A stretch of DNA of 64,000 nucleotides from Mesorhizobium sp. B4-1-4. GTDB lineage: Bacteria > Pseudomonadota > Alphaproteobacteria > Rhizobiales > Rhizobiaceae. Under the pieces are notes generated by a model. It worked only from the letters and a program-made list of their open reading frames with translations, did no database searches and was not told where the DNA came from. Made by a program: the position numbers and the translations under genes. The DNA is taken from the NCBI RefSeq assembly GCF_006439395.2, contig NZ_CP083950.1, positions 3,162,001 through 3,226,000 of the forward strand. Reading direction: 5' to 3'. Every line of letters begins with the position of its first letter. The first letter of the stretch is position 1. Shown here one piece after another: positions 25,932 through 34,431 of the stretch.

Positions 25932-27269
25932 CTACTTCCCTGTCATGCCCTTCTTGTCCCGCTCGGCGGGCGCATTATCCGGCGCCGGCTCCCAGCCAAA
26001 GACACTGCGGCCGCCAAGCAGATGCGACTGGTCGAATTCGCCGGCGACAATCTCCTTCAGGCTGGGGCCGGTGACATACCGCTCGACCTGCCGCGACTGA
26101 TCGTCGAGCCGCCTCAGAGCGCCGATTTCCTCTTCGCGACCAAGCTTGGCCTTCTGCACGGCCGACTTCAGCACACCGATCGTCTCGTCATAGACCTTGA
26201 GAGGAACAGGAAACGGGTGCCTGTCCTTGCCGCCATGCGCGAGCGAGAAACGGCCGGGATCGGAAAAACGGCACGGCGCGCCATGCACCACCTCGGCCAC
26301 GAGCGCCAATGCGCGCACCGTACGCGCGCCCACACCGGGCACCAGCAGAAGCTCGGAAAAATCCGCCGGGCCGCGTTCGGCCGCCGCCGCCATGTTTCCA
26401 TGCAGGCGGCGCATGACGACATCGCTTTCGCGAACATCATGGTGAGCCGGCATGACCAGATGCGGCAGCAGCGGCTGCTCCGGAGCCGCTGCGGTGCCGG
26501 AATCCAGCGCAGCGAACTCCCGCAAGATACGGTCCGGCCCGAGGTCCTGCAGCAGGTCCAGTTGGCCTTGGCGCGAGGCCTCGGCACGGCGGTCGGTCAG
26601 GTTGACGATTTCGCCCTGGTTGGCGCCCTCGATGGCGGCGTGAGGCTGATCGACAAAATTCTTCAAGCCTTCCGATAGCCAATGGTAGCGTCGTGCCACC
26701 TTGCTGTCGCCGTTCATGCCTTGCTGCACCACCACCCAGTCGCCGTCATCGGTGACGATGAAGCCGTGCAGATAGAGATCGAAACCATCCTGGACCGCGG
26801 CGCTGTCCACCTTGGCGACAAGCCGGCTGACGGTGGCCAGGCGCGCGCCGTCGAAGCCGATGCGCTCGCCAATGGCGGCAAGCTCGTGCGGGGTCTTGCG
26901 CGAATGCACGCCACGGCCGCCGCAGACGTGGATGCCGAGTTCGCCAGACAGCGGCGTGAGGCCGCGTTTCAAGGCGCCGACAACGCTGGTCGTGATGCCG
27001 GACGAGTGCCAGTCCATGCCCATGACGGCGCCGAAGGACTGGAACCAGAACGGATGCGCCAGCCGCCGCAGCAATTCGTTGCGGCCATAGTGATGGATGA
27101 TCGCCTCGCACATCACGGCGCCAAGACGCGTCATGCGGTCGCCCAGCCATTTCGGCACACGTCCGCCATGAAGTGGAAGATCAGCACTGCCCGATCGTTG
27201 CGCCACGCCTCTTGCCCGTTCCGGTGTCTGTCCCGACAGATAAGTATCCCAGGCCGCAGAGGGAAGCAT
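25932..27269 (-). CDS. DUF763 family protein
   Basis: A 445-residue protein matching DUF763: RSGSADLPLHGGRVPKWLGD near the N-terminus, the segment VGALKRGLTPLSGELGIHVCG, and HGFIVTDDGDWVVVQQGMN. Also seen are LLPHLVMPAHHD and a helix-hairpin-helix-like stretch ELLLVPGVGARTVRALALVA, which resembles DNA-binding HhH motifs of repair proteins. No biochemical function is established. ATG 27269 is chosen because the frame further upstream overlaps the response-regulator gene in antisense. It follows the regA-like gene by 71 bases. Confidence 0.85.
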   Translation of the reverse strand: MLPSAAWDTYLSGQTPERARGVAQRSGSADLPLHGGRVPKWLGDRMTRLGAVMCEAIIHHYGRNELLRRLAHPFWFQSFGAVMGMDWHSSGITTSVVGALKRGLTPLSGELGIHVCGGRGVHSRKTPHELAAIGERIGFDGARLATVSRLVAKVDSAAVQDGFDLYLHGFIVTDDGDWVVVQQGMNGDSKVARRYHWLSEGLKNFVDQPHAAIEGANQGEIVNLTDRRAEASRQGQLDLLQDLGPDRILREFAALDSGTAAAPEQPLLPHLVMPAHHDVRESDVVMRRLHGNMAAAAERGPADFSELLLVPGVGARTVRALALVAEVVHGAPCRFSDPGRFSLAHGGKDRHPFPVPLKVYDETIGVLKSAVQKAKLGREEEIGALRRLDDQSRQVERYVTGPSLKEIVAGEFDQSHLLGGRSVFGWEPAPDNAPAERDKKGMTGK

Positions 27270-27340
27270 TGAGTGCTCGCGTCTCAAGTGGTCGATGGGC
27301 CAAAACGGTTTTCGGCCGGTCCGCTGGCACAACGTTCCGG

Positions 27341-27877
27341 CTATCTCACCACGCGTTTCTCGAGCTTGCGGGCCAAAGTGCGCCGGTGCAGGCCAAGCCG
27401 GCGCGCCGTTTCGGAGATGTTGAAACCGGTCTCGACGAGCGTTTCGTGGATGCGCTCCCATTCGAGGTTCTTGATCGAGGTGGGACGACTGCTCAGCGAA
27501 ACCGAAACGTCGCCTTCGGCCCGGCCGAAGGCGGCTTCGATGTCATCGGTGTTGGCGGGCTTCGCCAGGTAATGGCATGCGCCAAGCTTGATCGCCTCGA
27601 CCGCGGTGGCGATGCTGGCGAAGCCGGTCAGCACGACGATCCTCATCGAAGCATCACGGGCGCTCAGGAGCTTGACGCATTCCAGCCCGGAGCCGCCGGC
27701 CCCAAGCTTGAGATCGACAACGGCGTAGGCTGGAACAGCCGTTTCGAGGGCCCGAGCCAGGTCTTCCCTGCCATGGCAGACCATCACGTCGTAGTCGCGC
27801 TTTTCGAAGGAGCGCTTCAGCGTTTTCGCGAAGGTCGCGTCGTCCTCGACGATAAACAGGGATCGATCAGCCTTCAT
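27341..27877 (-). CDS. RegA/ActR-type redox response regulator
   Basis: A 178-residue two-domain regulator. The receiver domain has EDD at 11-13, phospho-acceptor Asp55 (AVVDLKL), a Thr in VLTGF and a Lys in YLAKPANTDD. The C-terminal Fis-like helix-turn-helix is GFNISETARRLGLHRRTLAR. This pairing is diagnostic of RegA/PrrA/ActR regulators of respiration and redox-controlled genes. Its start overlaps the sensor gene's stop by 11 bases, so they are translated together. It probably controls cyo expression or is controlled with it. Confidence 0.93.
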   Translation of the reverse strand: MKADRSLFIVEDDATFAKTLKRSFEKRDYDVMVCHGREDLARALETAVPAYAVVDLKLGAGGSGLECVKLLSARDASMRIVVLTGFASIATAVEAIKLGACHYLAKPANTDDIEAAFGRAEGDVSVSLSSRPTSIKNLEWERIHETLVETGFNISETARRLGLHRRTLARKLEKRVVR

Positions 27878-29219
27878 GATCATCTCCATCGGTCAGCGCC
27901 GCAAGCGGCAGCGAAAGGGTGACACAAGCCCCCTGCTCCATGTTGCGCGCCGAAAAGTCGCCTCCCAGCTTTCGAACAACATTCACCACCAGGAAAAGAC
28001 CGAGGCCGCCGCCGGGCCGTCCCTTGCTCGACATATAGGGCTGGCCGAGCGCGGCCAGAATACCCTCATCGAAACCGGGCCCGCGGTCGCGCACGGCAAT
28101 CACCAGTTTCTCGCCCTGCCGCTCGGCGGTGACGCCGACCCAATCCTGCGATGCCTCCTGGGCGTTGTCGAACACGTTGAAGATGACCTGCTTCAGCGCC
28201 GTGTCGGACACGATCTTCTCGTCGGGTTCGAAATCGTTCCTGTAATCCAGATTGAGCGGCTGGCGGCTGACACGCCATTCCTGGACAAGATCGTCGAGGA
28301 AATGACGGATGCTGGTGCGGATCGTGCCCTCGCCCCGGGCCTGCCCCGAAGACATGAGGATGCCCGACACGATGCTTTTGCAGCGCTCGATCTGCGCCTG
28401 CATTTCGGCCATGTCGCCAGCCAGCTCGCGGTTGCGGGTGACGCTCCGCATCTGGCGCCAGTCGGACAGGATGACGGAGATGGTCGAAAGCGGCGTGCCC
28501 AGTTCATGCGCGGCACCCGAGGCCAGCAAGCCCATGCGCACGATGTGGTCCTCCTCGGCCGAGCGCTGGCGCAGATCGGCGAGATAGGCATCGCGCTCAC
28601 GCAAATTGCGGTTGATGCGCGTCATGAAGATCACGATCAGTCCCGCCGCCAGCACGAAGCAGATGAACATGCCGCGTATATGCAGGGCCAACAGGTCGCT
28701 GCCGCCGTGATGCGGGATCGCGATCGGCTGGAACTGGAAGATGAGGAAGACGAAGCAGGCGGAGGCGGCCACCACCAGGATCCAGGTGGACCACGGTGTC
28801 AGCAACGCGGCGCCGAGGGTGATCTGCAGCAGGTAGAGCGATACGAAGGGATTCGAGGCACCGCCGCTCAGATAAAGCTGGGTCGTCAATGCCGCCATGT
28901 CGAAGATCAGCGCGACGAACAGCTGCGCGTTGCTGATCGGCCGCCGGCCGCGCAAGCCAAGGAGGCTGAAGATGTTCAGCCCGATCAGGAAAAGCACGAC
29001 GCCGGCCATCTCCGGCAACGGCAGCGGGATGGCGAACCAGTATTCCGTCACCAAAATGGTGAGCACCTGGCCCGCCACCGCCAACCAGCGCAGCTGGATG
29101 AGCAGGAAAAGATTCTTCCTGTTCGCCGCGTCGGGATTGGCGACCGCGCCACCCTTGCCGACAGGGGACGCCGCCGCGAAGGACTTGTCGTTGCGAAGTG
29201 CTTGTGTCGGGATGCTCAT
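27867..29219 (-). CDS. RegB/ActS-type membrane sensor histidine kinase
   Basis: A 450-residue kinase with about six membrane segments between residues 38 and 200. The quinone-sensing motif GGASNPF is at 119-125. The H-box AHELGTPLSTIS carries His238, and a cysteine at 280 (QIERCKSIVSGIL) sits at the position of the RegB redox switch cysteine. The ATPase part has FDNAQEAS, RDRGPGFDEG and GGGLGLFL. It would report the ubiquinone redox state to the RegA partner. It overlaps the SURF1 stop by 4 bases, so it belongs to the cyo operon. Confidence 0.93.
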   Translation of the reverse strand: MSIPTQALRNDKSFAAASPVGKGGAVANPDAANRKNLFLLIQLRWLAVAGQVLTILVTEYWFAIPLPLPEMAGVVLFLIGLNIFSLLGLRGRRPISNAQLFVALIFDMAALTTQLYLSGGASNPFVSLYLLQITLGAALLTPWSTWILVVAASACFVFLIFQFQPIAIPHHGGSDLLALHIRGMFICFVLAAGLIVIFMTRINRNLRERDAYLADLRQRSAEEDHIVRMGLLASGAAHELGTPLSTISVILSDWRQMRSVTRNRELAGDMAEMQAQIERCKSIVSGILMSSGQARGEGTIRTSIRHFLDDLVQEWRVSRQPLNLDYRNDFEPDEKIVSDTALKQVIFNVFDNAQEASQDWVGVTAERQGEKLVIAVRDRGPGFDEGILAALGQPYMSSKGRPGGGLGLFLVVNVVRKLGGDFSARNMEQGACVTLSLPLAALTDGDDHEG

Positions 29220-30037
29220 CTTGCCGGTCCTTGCCGCCGGCGGCGTCCGAATATCGGCGCGGCCAAGGCTGCCGCGAGCATCGCAGCGAGCGTGAACCAG
29301 GTCAAAGCATAGACCAAATGGCTGTTGCGGAAATTCACGACGGTCAAACCGCCGCGCGGCCAGCCATCCGTGCCGGACGCTCCCACATCGACAAAATAGG
29401 GCGCGACGTCAGTCAGGCCGCGCGCGGTCGCGATGGCGGCAACGTCCCGCGAGTACCAGCGATTGTCCGCGACGTCGTTCTTGCGCAGGAAGCCGCCGCC
29501 GGGCTCGCTTATGCGCAACAGCCCGTCAATGACGACCGGCGCGGTGAAGCCATCACCGCTCTCCCGCTCGAACTCGGCCTTGCGCTCCACGGGCACGAAA
29601 CCGCGGTTGACCAGCACGACGAAGCCGCGGTCGGTTCGCATCGGCGTCAGCACCCAGTATCCGCCGCCAAGCTCCGTCACCGCCTGCACCAGCGTGCTGG
29701 CGCCGCCCAGAAAGCGTCCGGCCAGTCGCACATGGCTGTATTCGGACCCGACCGCGGTCAAGCCGTTCCAACCGACTGGGCCAGGCGCATCGACGACGGG
29801 AGCATGGATACGTTGATCGACGCGGGCGATCAGATCGAGTTTCCAGACGCGCCTTTCCAGCTGCCAAATGCCAAGCCCGACAAACACCAGCACACCGAGG
29901 ATCCCGAGCAGCAGGAGGAAAAGACGCGACGCGGGCGATCTGCCCGCGTCCTTGCGGGGCGCGGTGCGCAGACGGATGCCAGCTTGGCCGTCCCGTGCCT
30001 CGATAGTGGTCCTCCCCGCGCCCGGCGGCGGGCTCAT
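29216..30037 (-). CDS. SURF1-family oxidase assembly protein
   Basis: A 273-residue SURF1 protein with an N-terminal membrane segment (LFLLLLGILGVLVFVGLGIW, residues ~39-58) followed by QLERRVWKLDLIARV. The conserved core includes GYWVLTPM, VLVNRGFVP and DVAPYFVD, and the C-terminal membrane segment is HLVYALTWFTLAAMLAA. SURF1 inserts or stabilises heme in the oxidase catalytic subunit. ATG 30037 overlaps the cyoD stop by 4 bases. Confidence 0.92.
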   Translation of the reverse strand: MSPPPGAGRTTIEARDGQAGIRLRTAPRKDAGRSPASRLFLLLLGILGVLVFVGLGIWQLERRVWKLDLIARVDQRIHAPVVDAPGPVGWNGLTAVGSEYSHVRLAGRFLGGASTLVQAVTELGGGYWVLTPMRTDRGFVVLVNRGFVPVERKAEFERESGDGFTAPVVIDGLLRISEPGGGFLRKNDVADNRWYSRDVAAIATARGLTDVAPYFVDVGASGTDGWPRGGLTVVNFRNSHLVYALTWFTLAAMLAAALAAPIFGRRRRQGPAR

Positions 30038-30411
30038 GGCATCTCGCGCATGTCGTGAAGCCCCGGCATCATGTTGGCGTTGAGGTGGTACATCACCCAG
30101 AGCGAGCCTGTCAGTACGATGACGACCAGGATCAGCGTGAAGATCAGCGCCAGCATCGACCATCCGCCTTCCGAGGCGGTGTTCATATGCAGGAAGAAGA
30201 CCATGTGGACCACGATCTGCACCGCCGCGAAAGCCATGACGACGATGGCCGTGGCCTGCTTGTTATCGATGGCGCCGGTCATGACCAGCCAGAACGGGAT
30301 GGCGGTGAGGATCACCGACAGGACGAAACCGGTCAGGTAGGTTTTCAGCGTTCCGTGCGCGGCGCCGCCATGCGCGTGGCCGTGATCGGCGGCGTGATCG
30401 TGAGCGTTCAT
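30034..30411 (-). CDS. cyoD: Cytochrome o ubiquinol oxidase subunit IV (CyoD)
   Basis: A 125-residue protein with three membrane segments and a His-rich N-terminus (HDHAADHGHAHG). AAVQIVVHMVFFLHM is the family signature, followed by LTGSLWVMYHLN. CyoD aids copper-site assembly of the bo3-type quinol oxidase. It overlaps cyoC by 4 bases. Confidence 0.95.
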   Translation of the reverse strand: MNAHDHAADHGHAHGGAAHGTLKTYLTGFVLSVILTAIPFWLVMTGAIDNKQATAIVVMAFAAVQIVVHMVFFLHMNTASEGGWSMLALIFTLILVVIVLTGSLWVMYHLNANMMPGLHDMREMP

Positions 30412-31034
30412 CGCAACATCCCCATCAGATAGACGAAGGTGAAGACGCCGATCCAGACGACGTCGAGGAAGTGCCAGAACATCGAGAGGCACGTCAGGCG
30501 GCGGCGGTTCGCCTCGATGAGGCCAAATCTCGCGACCTGTACCATCAGCGTCACCAGCCAGATCGTGCCGAAGGTGACATGCAGGCCGTGCGTTCCCACC
30601 AGGGTGAAGAAGGACGACAGGAAGGCGCTGCGCTGCGGCGTGGCACCCTCATGGATCATGTGGGCGAATTCGTAGAGCTCGATCGACAGGAAGGCCAGGC
30701 CGAACAGGCCGGTGACGGCGAGCCAGGCCTGTGTCGCGGCCACGCGACCCTTGTCCATGGTCAGCATGGCAAAGCCATAGGTGATCGAGGAGAAGAGCAG
30801 CATGGCGGTGTTGACCGCCACCAGATCGAGATCGAACAGGTCCTTGGGCGCGGGACCGGCCGCGTAGTTGCCGCCGAGCACGCCATAGGCGGCGAACAGC
30901 ATCGCGAAGACGAGGCAGTCGCTCATCAGGTACAGCCAGAAGCCAAGCATGGTGCTGCTGCCTTCGGCATGCGCATGCTCTTCTTCCAGATGAAAGACCG
31001 ATTCGGTGCCGGCCGTGATTGTCCTCGATAGCAT
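30408..31034 (-). CDS. cyoC: Cytochrome o ubiquinol oxidase subunit III (CyoC)
   Basis: A 208-residue subunit III with five membrane segments. LGFWLYLMSDCLVFAMLFAA, LFLDLDL-like FDLDLVAVNTAMLL, TLVGTHGLHVTFGTIW and MFWHFLDVVWIGVFTFVY match the family. The start lies 2 bases after the cyoB stop. The complex transfers electrons from ubiquinol to oxygen and pumps protons. Confidence 0.95.
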   Translation of the reverse strand: MLSRTITAGTESVFHLEEEHAHAEGSSTMLGFWLYLMSDCLVFAMLFAAYGVLGGNYAAGPAPKDLFDLDLVAVNTAMLLFSSITYGFAMLTMDKGRVAATQAWLAVTGLFGLAFLSIELYEFAHMIHEGATPQRSAFLSSFFTLVGTHGLHVTFGTIWLVTLMVQVARFGLIEANRRRLTCLSMFWHFLDVVWIGVFTFVYLMGMLR

Positions 31035-31036
31035 GC

Positions 31037-33040
31037 TCAAACCCTGGACTGAGCGGCGAGAAGCGTCGTCCTCGCCTCTTCCGTTTGTGTGACCTCGGCC
31101 GCCGGAATGTTGAAGTCGCGGTGATAGTTGAAGGTGTGGCCGATCGCTGTGGCGATCAGACAGACGAAGCTCAGCGCCGCCAGCCACCAGATGTACCAGA
31201 TCATGCCGAAGCCAAGCGCGACGCTGAAGGCCGCCAGGATGATGCCGGTGCCGGTGTTATCAGGCATATGGATCGGCCTGAAGCCGGAAAGCGGGCGCCG
31301 ATAGCCGGCCTTCTTCATGTCCCACCAGGCGTCATTGTCGCGGATGACCGGCGTGAAGGCGAAATTGTAGGCCGGCGGCGGCGAGGAGGTGGACCATTCG
31401 AGCGTGCGACCGCCCCACGGATCGCCGGTGACATCGACGAGTTCGGCACGCCTGCGGATGGAGACGAAGATCTGGATCAGGAAAGCGGCGATGCCGAAGG
31501 CGATCAGCACCGCGCCGAAGGCGGCGATCACAAACCATATCTGCAGCGAAGGGTCGTCGAAGACGCGCATGCGGCGCGTCACGCCCATCAGGCCCAGGAT
31601 GTAAAGCGGCATGAAGGCGAACCAGAAGCCGACCACCCAGCACCAGAACGAGACCTTGCCCCATAACGGATCGAGCTTGAATCCGAAGGCCTTGGGCCAC
31701 CAGTAGGCAATGCCGGCGAAAAGGCCGAACAGCACGCCGCCGATGATGACGTTGTGGAAGTGCGCGATCAGGAACAGGCTGTTGTGCAGCACGAAATCCG
31801 CCGGCGGCACCGCCAGCAGCACGCCGGTCATGCCGCCGACGACGAAGGTGAGCATGAAGGCCACCGTCCACATCATCGGCAGTTCGAAGCGGATGCGGCC
31901 ACGATACATGGTGAACAGCCAATTGAAGATCTTCGCCCCGGTCGGGATCGAGATGATCATCGTGGTGATGCCGAAGAAGGAATTGACGCTGGCGCCGGAG
32001 CCCATGGTGAAGAAGTGATGCAGCCAGACGAGATACGACAGGATGGTGATGACCACCGTGGCGTAGACCATCGAGGTGTAGCCGAACAGGCGCTTGCCGG
32101 AGAAGGTCGAGGTGACCTCGGAAAAGACGCCGAACAGCGGCAGGATGAGGATGTAGACTTCCGGGTGACCCCATATCCAGATGAGGTTCACATACATCAT
32201 CGGGTTGCCGCCGAAGTCGTTGGTGAAGAAGTTGGTGCCGACATAGCGGTCGAGCGACAGCATCGCGAGCACCGCCGTCAGCACCGGGAAGGACGCCACG
32301 ATCAGCACGTTGGTGCAAAGCGACGTCCAGGTGAAGATAGGCATGCGCATCATCGTCATGCCGGGCGCGCGCATCTTGATGATCGTGCAGATCAGGTTGA
32401 TGCCCGACAGCGTCGTGCCTACGCCCGCCACCTGCAGCGCCCAGATGTAATAGTCGACGCCGACGTCAGGACTGTAGCCGATGCCGGAGAGCGGCGGATA
32501 GGCGAGCCAGCCGGTGCGGGCGAATTCACCGACGAACAGCGACGCCATGACCAGGATGGCGCCGCCGACCGTCATCCAGAAGCTGAAATTGTTGAGGAAG
32601 GGGAAGGAGACGTCACGCGCGCCGATCTGCAGCGGCACGACGAAGTTCATCAAGCCGGTGACGAAGGGCATCGCCACGAAGAAGATCATGATCACGCCAT
32701 GGGCGGTGAAGATCTGGTCGTAGTGATGCGAATTGAGATAGCCCTCGGAGCCGTTGAAGGCGATGGCCTGCTGGAGCCGCATCATGATGGCGTCCGAGAA
32801 GCCGCGCAGCAGCATGATCAGGCCGAGCACCATGTACATGATGCCGATCTTCTTGTGGTCGACGCTGGTGAACCACTCGCGCCAGAGATAGCCCCACAGC
32901 TTGAAATAGGTGATCGCGCCGAGAAGGGCGATGCCGCCGAGCGCGACCGCGACGAAGGTGGCGACGACGATCGGCTCGTGCAGGGGCAGCGATTCCCAGG
33001 TGAGACGGCCGAAGATGAACTTGGTCAAAGAGTCGGGCAT
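31037..33040 (-). CDS. cyoB: Cytochrome o ubiquinol oxidase subunit I (CyoB)
   Basis: A 667-residue heme-copper oxidase catalytic subunit with about 15 membrane segments. Ligand motifs are intact: [11 protein letters not shown] for the low-spin heme, [13 protein letters not shown] with the CuB His and linked Tyr, [11 protein letters not shown] for the two other CuB His, and [12 protein letters not shown] for the heme ligands. It is the core of the bo3-type oxidase and lies 10 bases after cyoA. Confidence 0.97.
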   Translation of the reverse strand: MPDSLTKFIFGRLTWESLPLHEPIVVATFVAVALGGIALLGAITYFKLWGYLWREWFTSVDHKKIGIMYMVLGLIMLLRGFSDAIMMRLQQAIAFNGSEGYLNSHHYDQIFTAHGVIMIFFVAMPFVTGLMNFVVPLQIGARDVSFPFLNNFSFWMTVGGAILVMASLFVGEFARTGWLAYPPLSGIGYSPDVGVDYYIWALQVAGVGTTLSGINLICTIIKMRAPGMTMMRMPIFTWTSLCTNVLIVASFPVLTAVLAMLSLDRYVGTNFFTNDFGGNPMMYVNLIWIWGHPEVYILILPLFGVFSEVTSTFSGKRLFGYTSMVYATVVITILSYLVWLHHFFTMGSGASVNSFFGITTMIISIPTGAKIFNWLFTMYRGRIRFELPMMWTVAFMLTFVVGGMTGVLLAVPPADFVLHNSLFLIAHFHNVIIGGVLFGLFAGIAYWWPKAFGFKLDPLWGKVSFWCWVVGFWFAFMPLYILGLMGVTRRMRVFDDPSLQIWFVIAAFGAVLIAFGIAAFLIQIFVSIRRRAELVDVTGDPWGGRTLEWSTSSPPPAYNFAFTPVIRDNDAWWDMKKAGYRRPLSGFRPIHMPDNTGTGIILAAFSVALGFGMIWYIWWLAALSFVCLIATAIGHTFNYHRDFNIPAAEVTQTEEARTTLLAAQSRV

Positions 33041-33050
33041 CGGCTATCTC

Positions 33051-34232
33051 TCACAATTCGTGCCGCAACAGGCCGAGCGGCGGCGTACCCGCTTCGGCGC
33101 GGCGGCTCTCGGTCCCGGGGCGCAGCAGCCCCGCCCCGCGTAGTGGGGAAAGATCCTTCGCCGGCCAGTTTGTCGGCGTGGCATCGCCGGCGGCGCGCGC
33201 CGCCGCGGCAGCCTCCTCCGCCGTACAGATGCTGGCGACATAGGACGGATCGTTGCCGAATATCGCGCCGCGCCGGGCGAGCTTGTCGTATTGCAGCGGC
33301 AGCGTGTTGCGGACGCCCGCGAGACCAAGGCCACCCTTGGCATCGATGGACATCATCTCGTTCATGCACATCTTGCCGCGCTCGACGCACAAATTGAGGA
33401 TGGCGCCATAAAGGTCGGGATCGACGGAAGCGTAGTGGCGGACCGGTTCGTTCTCGCTCGGCTTTTCGAGTTCGAGATAGCTGTCGCGGTTGAGCGCCGC
33501 CGACGCGGTCCTGGTCTGCGCCACCCATTGGTCGAAAGCCTGGTCGGACAGACCGTGGAAGGCGAAACGCATCCCCGAAAAACCGGCGCCGCTGTAGTTG
33601 GCCGAGAAGCCGCTATAGGTGCCCGGCTGGTTGATGACGGCGTGCAGCTTCGTCTCCATGCCGGGCATGGCATAGATCTGTCCGGCAAGTGCCGGAATAT
33701 AGAAGGAATTCATCACCGCCGACGAGGTGATGCGGAAATCGATCGGCTGGTTGACCGGCGCCGCCAGCTCGTTGACGGAGGCGATGCCGTAGTCCGGATA
33801 GATGAAGAGCCATTTCCAGTCGAGCGCCACGACCTCGACCTTGAGCGGCTTGTGGTTTTGTGTGACCGGCTGGCCGGACCCGATCCGGTCGATCCGGCGG
33901 TATGGATCGAGCAGGTGCGTGCCAAGCCAGGTGAGTGCGCCAAGGCATATGATGATGAGCAGGGGGGCGGCCCAGATCACCAGTTCCAGTTTCGTCGAAT
34001 GATCCCAGTCCGGCGTGTAGGTCGCCGACGCGTTGGATTGCCGGTAGCGCCAAGCGAAAAAGACAGTCAGAGCCATGACCGGTACGATGATGACCAGCAT
34101 CAGCAGGGTCGAGACCACGAGCAGGTCGCGCTGCTGGGCCGCGACGTCGCCCGCGGGCGCCAGCACGACCAGATCGCAGCCGCTCAACAGCCCGGCCACG
34201 GGAAACAGAAGCAAGGCTCCAAATCGTTTCAT
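33051..34232 (-). CDS. cyoA: Cytochrome o ubiquinol oxidase subunit II (CyoA), lipoprotein
   Basis: A 393-residue subunit II with a lipoprotein signal (lipobox LLSGC, Cys19), two membrane helices and a periplasmic cupredoxin-like domain (LDWKWLFIYPDYGIASVNEL). As in quinol oxidases, the CuA cysteine ligands are absent from the SAVMNSFYIPALAGQIYAMP region. The C-terminal extension has CVERGKMCMNEMMSIDAKGG and a polar tail. ATG 34232 begins the signal peptide. It is the first gene of cyoABCD-surf1-regB-regA. Confidence 0.95.
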   Translation of the reverse strand: MKRFGALLLFPVAGLLSGCDLVVLAPAGDVAAQQRDLLVVSTLLMLVIIVPVMALTVFFAWRYRQSNASATYTPDWDHSTKLELVIWAAPLLIIICLGALTWLGTHLLDPYRRIDRIGSGQPVTQNHKPLKVEVVALDWKWLFIYPDYGIASVNELAAPVNQPIDFRITSSAVMNSFYIPALAGQIYAMPGMETKLHAVINQPGTYSGFSANYSGAGFSGMRFAFHGLSDQAFDQWVAQTRTASAALNRDSYLELEKPSENEPVRHYASVDPDLYGAILNLCVERGKMCMNEMMSIDAKGGLGLAGVRNTLPLQYDKLARRGAIFGNDPSYVASICTAEEAAAAARAAGDATPTNWPAKDLSPLRGAGLLRPGTESRRAEAGTPPLGLLRHEL

Positions 34233-34318
34233 CAAACGCTGCCCTCGATGGACCGCGGCAACACTCACGTTGCAATGCGGTATCGATCAAAGGGCTACTG
34301 CTGGCGGCCGCGCGGTGA

Positions 34319-34339
34319 CATTGGACAATTTGTCCAATG
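34319..34339. promoter_or_regulatory. Perfect 21-bp palindrome in the cyoA / MFS divergent promoter
   Basis: CATTGGACAA (34319-34328), a central T, then TTGTCCAATG (34330-34339) make an exact dyad. It lies 87 bases upstream of cyoA and 93 upstream of the MFS gene, so one dimeric regulator could act on both. It contains a TTGGACA that could double as a -35 box. I do not recognise it as a known Fnr, RirA or Fur site. Confidence 0.6.
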
Positions 34340-34431
34340 CCCAGCCGGGGTGGCTTTGGCACAGTGTGCAGCACAATAGGATCCGGGAATTAGGTCCCAG
34401 ACACCTCATTCCACTCAGTGGCGACGGACAA

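Noticed and set aside
31754..33397. Plus-strand frame of 547 codons
   Set aside because: Antisense to cyoB; dominated by His, Asp and Arg because of complementary codon bias.
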